A stretch of DNA of 64,000 nucleotides, from NCBI GenBank assembly GCA_024349245.1, contig JALDNG010000024.1, forward strand, positions 8,102,001 through 8,166,000. The letters are read 5' to 3'. The notes under the pieces are model-generated. The model saw only the letters and a list, made by a program, of their open reading frames with translations, searched no databases and was not told the origin of the DNA. This DNA comes from Neodontobutis hainanensis (lineage: Eukaryota > Chordata > Actinopteri > Gobiiformes > Odontobutidae). Each line of letters begins with the position of its first letter. The stretch's first letter is position 1. This document shows positions 60,734 to 64,000 of this stretch, piece after piece. A program made the position numbers and the translations under genes.

Positions 60734-63109
60734 AGTAGCCTATCCCCTATTCTTAAAACAAGAACAGAAACTGTATCTCGTGCACGGAGGCCTAGAAGTA
60801 ACAACGGCTTTAAAATGATTTACTCTTAAAACGCCTGCTTTTGAACAATTTCCTCGTTTTGAACAAATGTATTATTTACGTATTTCATTTTATATCAAAC
60901 AATAAAACATAACCTATTGTACATTGGCGAGATTAAAAGGAAATTATTAAGTGTAGTTTGAGTCGCTGTTAAGACGCTTAACGTTGTCCTTTAACACACG
61001 CTGATTAAAACAGCACTAAATGTAGGCATTATAGGAGCAATATAATTTACATTAAAAACCTTTCAAACTAAAACACATAAAATAAAAAAACTTTTACGCA
61101 GCGTTTTGACAAGAGGCCTTGTTCATTGTACACCTATGTTTAGGCTAATTGACGAGGCGCTAAAATAACAAACTATTCAAAATGACTGATGATTATGATT
61201 ATTTTATTGCAAGTCAATTTATTTGTATTTATATAACCCAATATCCAAAAGTGAGCCGCCTTAAGTTGCTCTTTGGTTGATCAGAGCCCTCCTTGTATCG
61301 CTTCTAATAAAGTCGTGATGATAAAAGTTTATGTAAAAACCCCAGTGGACCATGGCTCAATAAAACACATAAATAAGTCACTCTGCGGTTTTTCCTTGGT
61401 TCCCGCGTGCGTGGTAGCACCTTGCAGCGTTGGCCTCCCTGCGCGGGCTCCCTGGGGGGGCCCATGTCCCACTGCACTAACTGAACCCTGTCCGTAAAAC
61501 CGCAGCCTTCTCGTGCCAAATGCGCGAAACACCACGAGCTTTAAGCGCAGAGAGGCGACAATTTTTGACAGTTTGGCGCATCAAACAAAGATCCTGGCAC
61601 ACACAGGCAGTGCCCTCTTTTAGCTTTAAGAAACACTCACTTCCTCCAAGGCCTCGTGTCGGTACCATTCGGGTGTCCACCTCTCACATGTGTCCCTCTT
61701 TCCAGAGCTCATCCCGGGTGTAGCAAAGAGGAAAAGCGGAGTGAGTGCCTTGTGTGTCCCGTCAGCAGGGCTTCAGTGTGAGTGCGACTAGTGTCTATGC
61801 TCGGACATAAGGGAAGAAGGGCGCACACATCGCTCTCTGTTATCAATTTTTTCAATGTTTGCAGCACAAAACTGCTTTTTGTTCCTCATTTTTTTCATTT
61901 ACGAGGGTTAATGGATAGAGGCTTGGGCGTTTGATCACATGGCTACAATTCACCTGAGATGCACACAAAGGGAGCAAAGAGATCGCGGAGAGAGAGCTTC
62001 GACCCAGACACTGGCCACATTGTTGTGTCCGGTTGCGCTTCAGATGCTTTAAAAGTTGATTCTGTTCTTTCAAATCAGACTATGCTTTACGCCGAGGTCT
62101 AATCAGAGACTTACGTTTGTGTGTATTTCGTACAAAATAAAAACAACTCAATTTTCTCTCTACTCTTGTTATTGTTTTTTCCGTTTTAGGGGGATCATAT
62201 TTGGTATGCGCAAAAGCAATGCACCTTATCAGTGAAGGTTATTGGTGACAGACGTAAAAAAGTACGTTAAACAGTGTAAATAACACAAAAACCAAAATTA
62301 CACGTGCCATCAGTGAAGTGTAGAAAAATATCTTACCTTTAGATATTGTACATCGGAGGGGTCTGTATGCGCTAAATAAAAAAATGAAGCCGCACACTTT
62401 CAGGCACAATTAAATATTGCTTAATGTTAAAAAAATGTCAAGTCTATAGCCTGCTTCCACAGGCCTTATCTCCGAAGTATACTGCAGCCATTAGAAAAAG
62501 TCCCCTGAAACCTAGGGGCCTTGTTCTAATGATGTAATCAATTAATGTTGTGAATGGATAAATTAAACACCTTTAAACGTGGATGTAAACAGCTGCTTGG
62601 GTCGATCCATATTGTGGTTTCTAACCAAAGTTAATGTCACTGATACAGTTACACGTGGGCCGTTTTAATTAGTTTGTTTTTATGCCCATTAAATATGAAG
62701 AGATGTTGAGATTTCCGGGTGAGATACGGCTAGTGATGAGAAATTTAGATTTTAGAGAGATTTAGAGTTTATATATTTTCTTGATCCAAAGTGTTGAAGT
62801 CTACAATTGCGCGGTTGCTTTTTGAGGAAGGCGGCCACATGGTGCAATAACTCTCGTCCTGATTGTTTATTTGTTTGATATAACATGTCAACAGGTTTAA
62901 CAGAGCGGGCCTTCTGCTGCCTTTAAATGGACGCTCTGTGGAGCGAGCGAAGCCGCTGCGATGTAAAACCTCACCTCTTCTACTTAGAAATGTCCCACTG
63001 ATGGACATAGCCACATTAACGCTGCACTGCCACGGGCCAATCACAGAGCAAAATAATCGTTTCTAGCCCAATGAGAGCGCGGCACACACATGTGGGCGGT
63101 ACCTAGCTG

Positions 63110-63273
63110 TGTATTGGAATGCTTTCTCTGGGAAAGTTTTCCAGTTTTTTTTCCCTTGCCAGTCCGTCTCACAAGGCGCTCTTTAAGCTCCGCTGTCGCC
63201 ACACAGAGCAGCCATTCATCGGCGCACCAGTCAGCCACACACTCCCATGTCGAACCACTGGACAGCTCAATTG
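63110..63273 (+). other. sox10: Probable sox10 5' noncoding exon and core promoter
   Basis: Ends in a strong donor (aattg, then gtaagtt, exon end 63273) that pairs with a good acceptor (tgttcatag) before 63590. No start codon in it leads to a useful frame. The left boundary is a guess. Confidence 0.5.
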
Positions 63274-63765
63274 GTAAGTTATGTAATTTTAACTAAATTT
63301 CCAAGATTAGGGATAATATTTATAAGTTTTATGTGAGCTTTTGTATGTCGCAGGTTTTAGTTCCCGACACTTTGTGATTTTAATTTCAAACAAAACAAAA
63401 TATATTTTTGTAGAGGCTCGCCCTTTTTCTAGAACAGCACGATTTTGTAATATCTGTTTTTTTTAGCTTCTGATCATGGGTGCTCCACTTTTCAATGCCT
63501 CATTCAGAAAAACAGAACGCACTATATTGATAGGTCTACGTGTTTTAAGTTACTTTTCATTGTTTTACGTTTTAATTTTGTGTTCATAGGTGTAAGTGCG
63601 TAGAAGAGTTTCAAGCGGTGGATTTGGGCTCTTTACGCACTGCCATGACTTTGGCAAAGAGTTACCAGTAACTGCTTTTTAAAGAGAACTTTTTACAAAA
63701 AACACACAAGCTACGACAGACATTTACTCGGCTTGATTTATTGATACTAACGAGAGCGGAGCGCG

Positions 63766-64000
63766 ATGTCCGGCGAGGAGCATAGCCTGTCCGAAGCGGA
63801 GCTGAGTCCGGGGGGATCAGAGGATGCTCACTCACTGTCGCCAGCACACAGCGGAGCGGCGGGCGGCCAGGACTCCTCTGGGCGGACAACCGCAGCTCAC
63901 CACGCTGTGCGTGGCGGACGGGTCCGAGGACGGGGCCCTGAACAGAACCAAGTCCGAGGACGAAGACGAGCGCTTTCCCATCGGCATTAGGGAAGCGGTG
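63766..64000 (+). CDS. sox10: SOX10, first coding exon, partial; frame break inside
   Basis: SoxE HMG-box transcription factor that specifies neural crest, glia and pigment cells. The exon begins at 63590 (after tgttcatag); the ATG is at 63766. The start MSGEEHSLSEAELSPGGSED and the following HSLSP match the SoxE N-terminus (zebrafish Sox10 starts almost identically, from memory). Further on, SEDEDERFPIGIREAV, the start of the dimerisation region before the HMG box, lies in the +1 frame relative to the start. Reading straight from the ATG would stop at 63990, well before the HMG box. The break falls about 63885-63910. A one-base deletion near gactcctctggg would explain it. The HMG box lies beyond the window. 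It is either an assembly or sequencing error or a real lesion. Confidence 0.88.

Larger units (their letters stand above)
52945..63100. other. Gene-poor interval upstream of sox10
   Basis: About 10 kb with no supported gene. It sits between kcnj4 and sox10 and is the natural place for sox10 enhancers. Candidates chosen by motif density are listed separately. A reading frame of up to 81 residues near 57.3 kb is Pro/His-rich and has no splice context. Confidence 0.5.

Noticed and set aside
60440..60829. 129-residue reading frame with poly-Tyr and poly-Ile
   Set aside because: Translation of the ATT microsatellite.

Overview
This window is nuclear DNA from a teleost (ray-finned) fish. The evidence is compact multi-exon genes with GT-AG introns, a fish-type myoglobin gene, tRNA-derived SINEs, Rex1/RTE-like LINE relics, and a gene set that matches genes found together on human chromosome 22q13 (SEPTIN3, SMIM45, SERHL, CENPM, SMDT1, TRIOBP, KCNJ4, SOX10). 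Exon boundaries were read by hand from splice sites and frame continuity. The exon lengths of septin3, the two intact serhl copies, mb, cenpm, luc7l, smdt1 and kcnj4 each sum to a complete open reading frame. Gene names rest on protein families remembered from training, not on a search.

Layout, left to right. 0.4-4.7 kb (minus): septin3, complete. 5.4-7.6 kb (minus): an unrecognised Ser/Thr-rich protein of about 650 residues. 8.7-9.1 kb (minus): smim45, a one-pass membrane microprotein. 10.1-19.6 kb (minus): a tandem array of three serine hydrolase-like (serhl) genes, two intact (310 and 325 aa) and one decayed; a retroviral LTR lies in an intron of the longest. 20.65-22.07 kb (plus): mb, myoglobin, with an unusual distal haem-pocket residue. 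22-26.5 kb: repeats (LINE, SINE, microsatellites, a 21-bp minisatellite). 26.7-29.5 kb (minus): cenpm. 30.4-33.3 kb (minus): luc7l-type splicing factor. 34.1-35.5 kb (plus): smdt1/EMRE. 35.7-44.2 kb (minus): triobp with PH domain and coiled coils. 47.5-52.95 kb (plus): kcnj4-type Kir2 potassium channel. 53-63 kb: gene-poor DNA that probably holds regulatory elements. 63.1 kb to the end (plus): the start of sox10, cut by the window edge.

The genes do not form one pathway. They include a neuronal septin, a kinetochore subunit, a U1 snRNP splicing factor, a mitochondrial calcium uniporter subunit, an actin-bundling protein, an inward rectifier channel and a neural-crest transcription factor.

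The most notable observations are: a distal His-to-Gln change plus a one-residue deletion in myoglobin; apparent one-base frame disruptions in the first coding exon of sox10 and the last exon of triobp; a 76-bp intron inside the usually uninterrupted Kir2 coding region; the serhl array; and a perfect 20-bp inverted repeat in the presumed kcnj4 5' intron. I found no convincing wholly new system.
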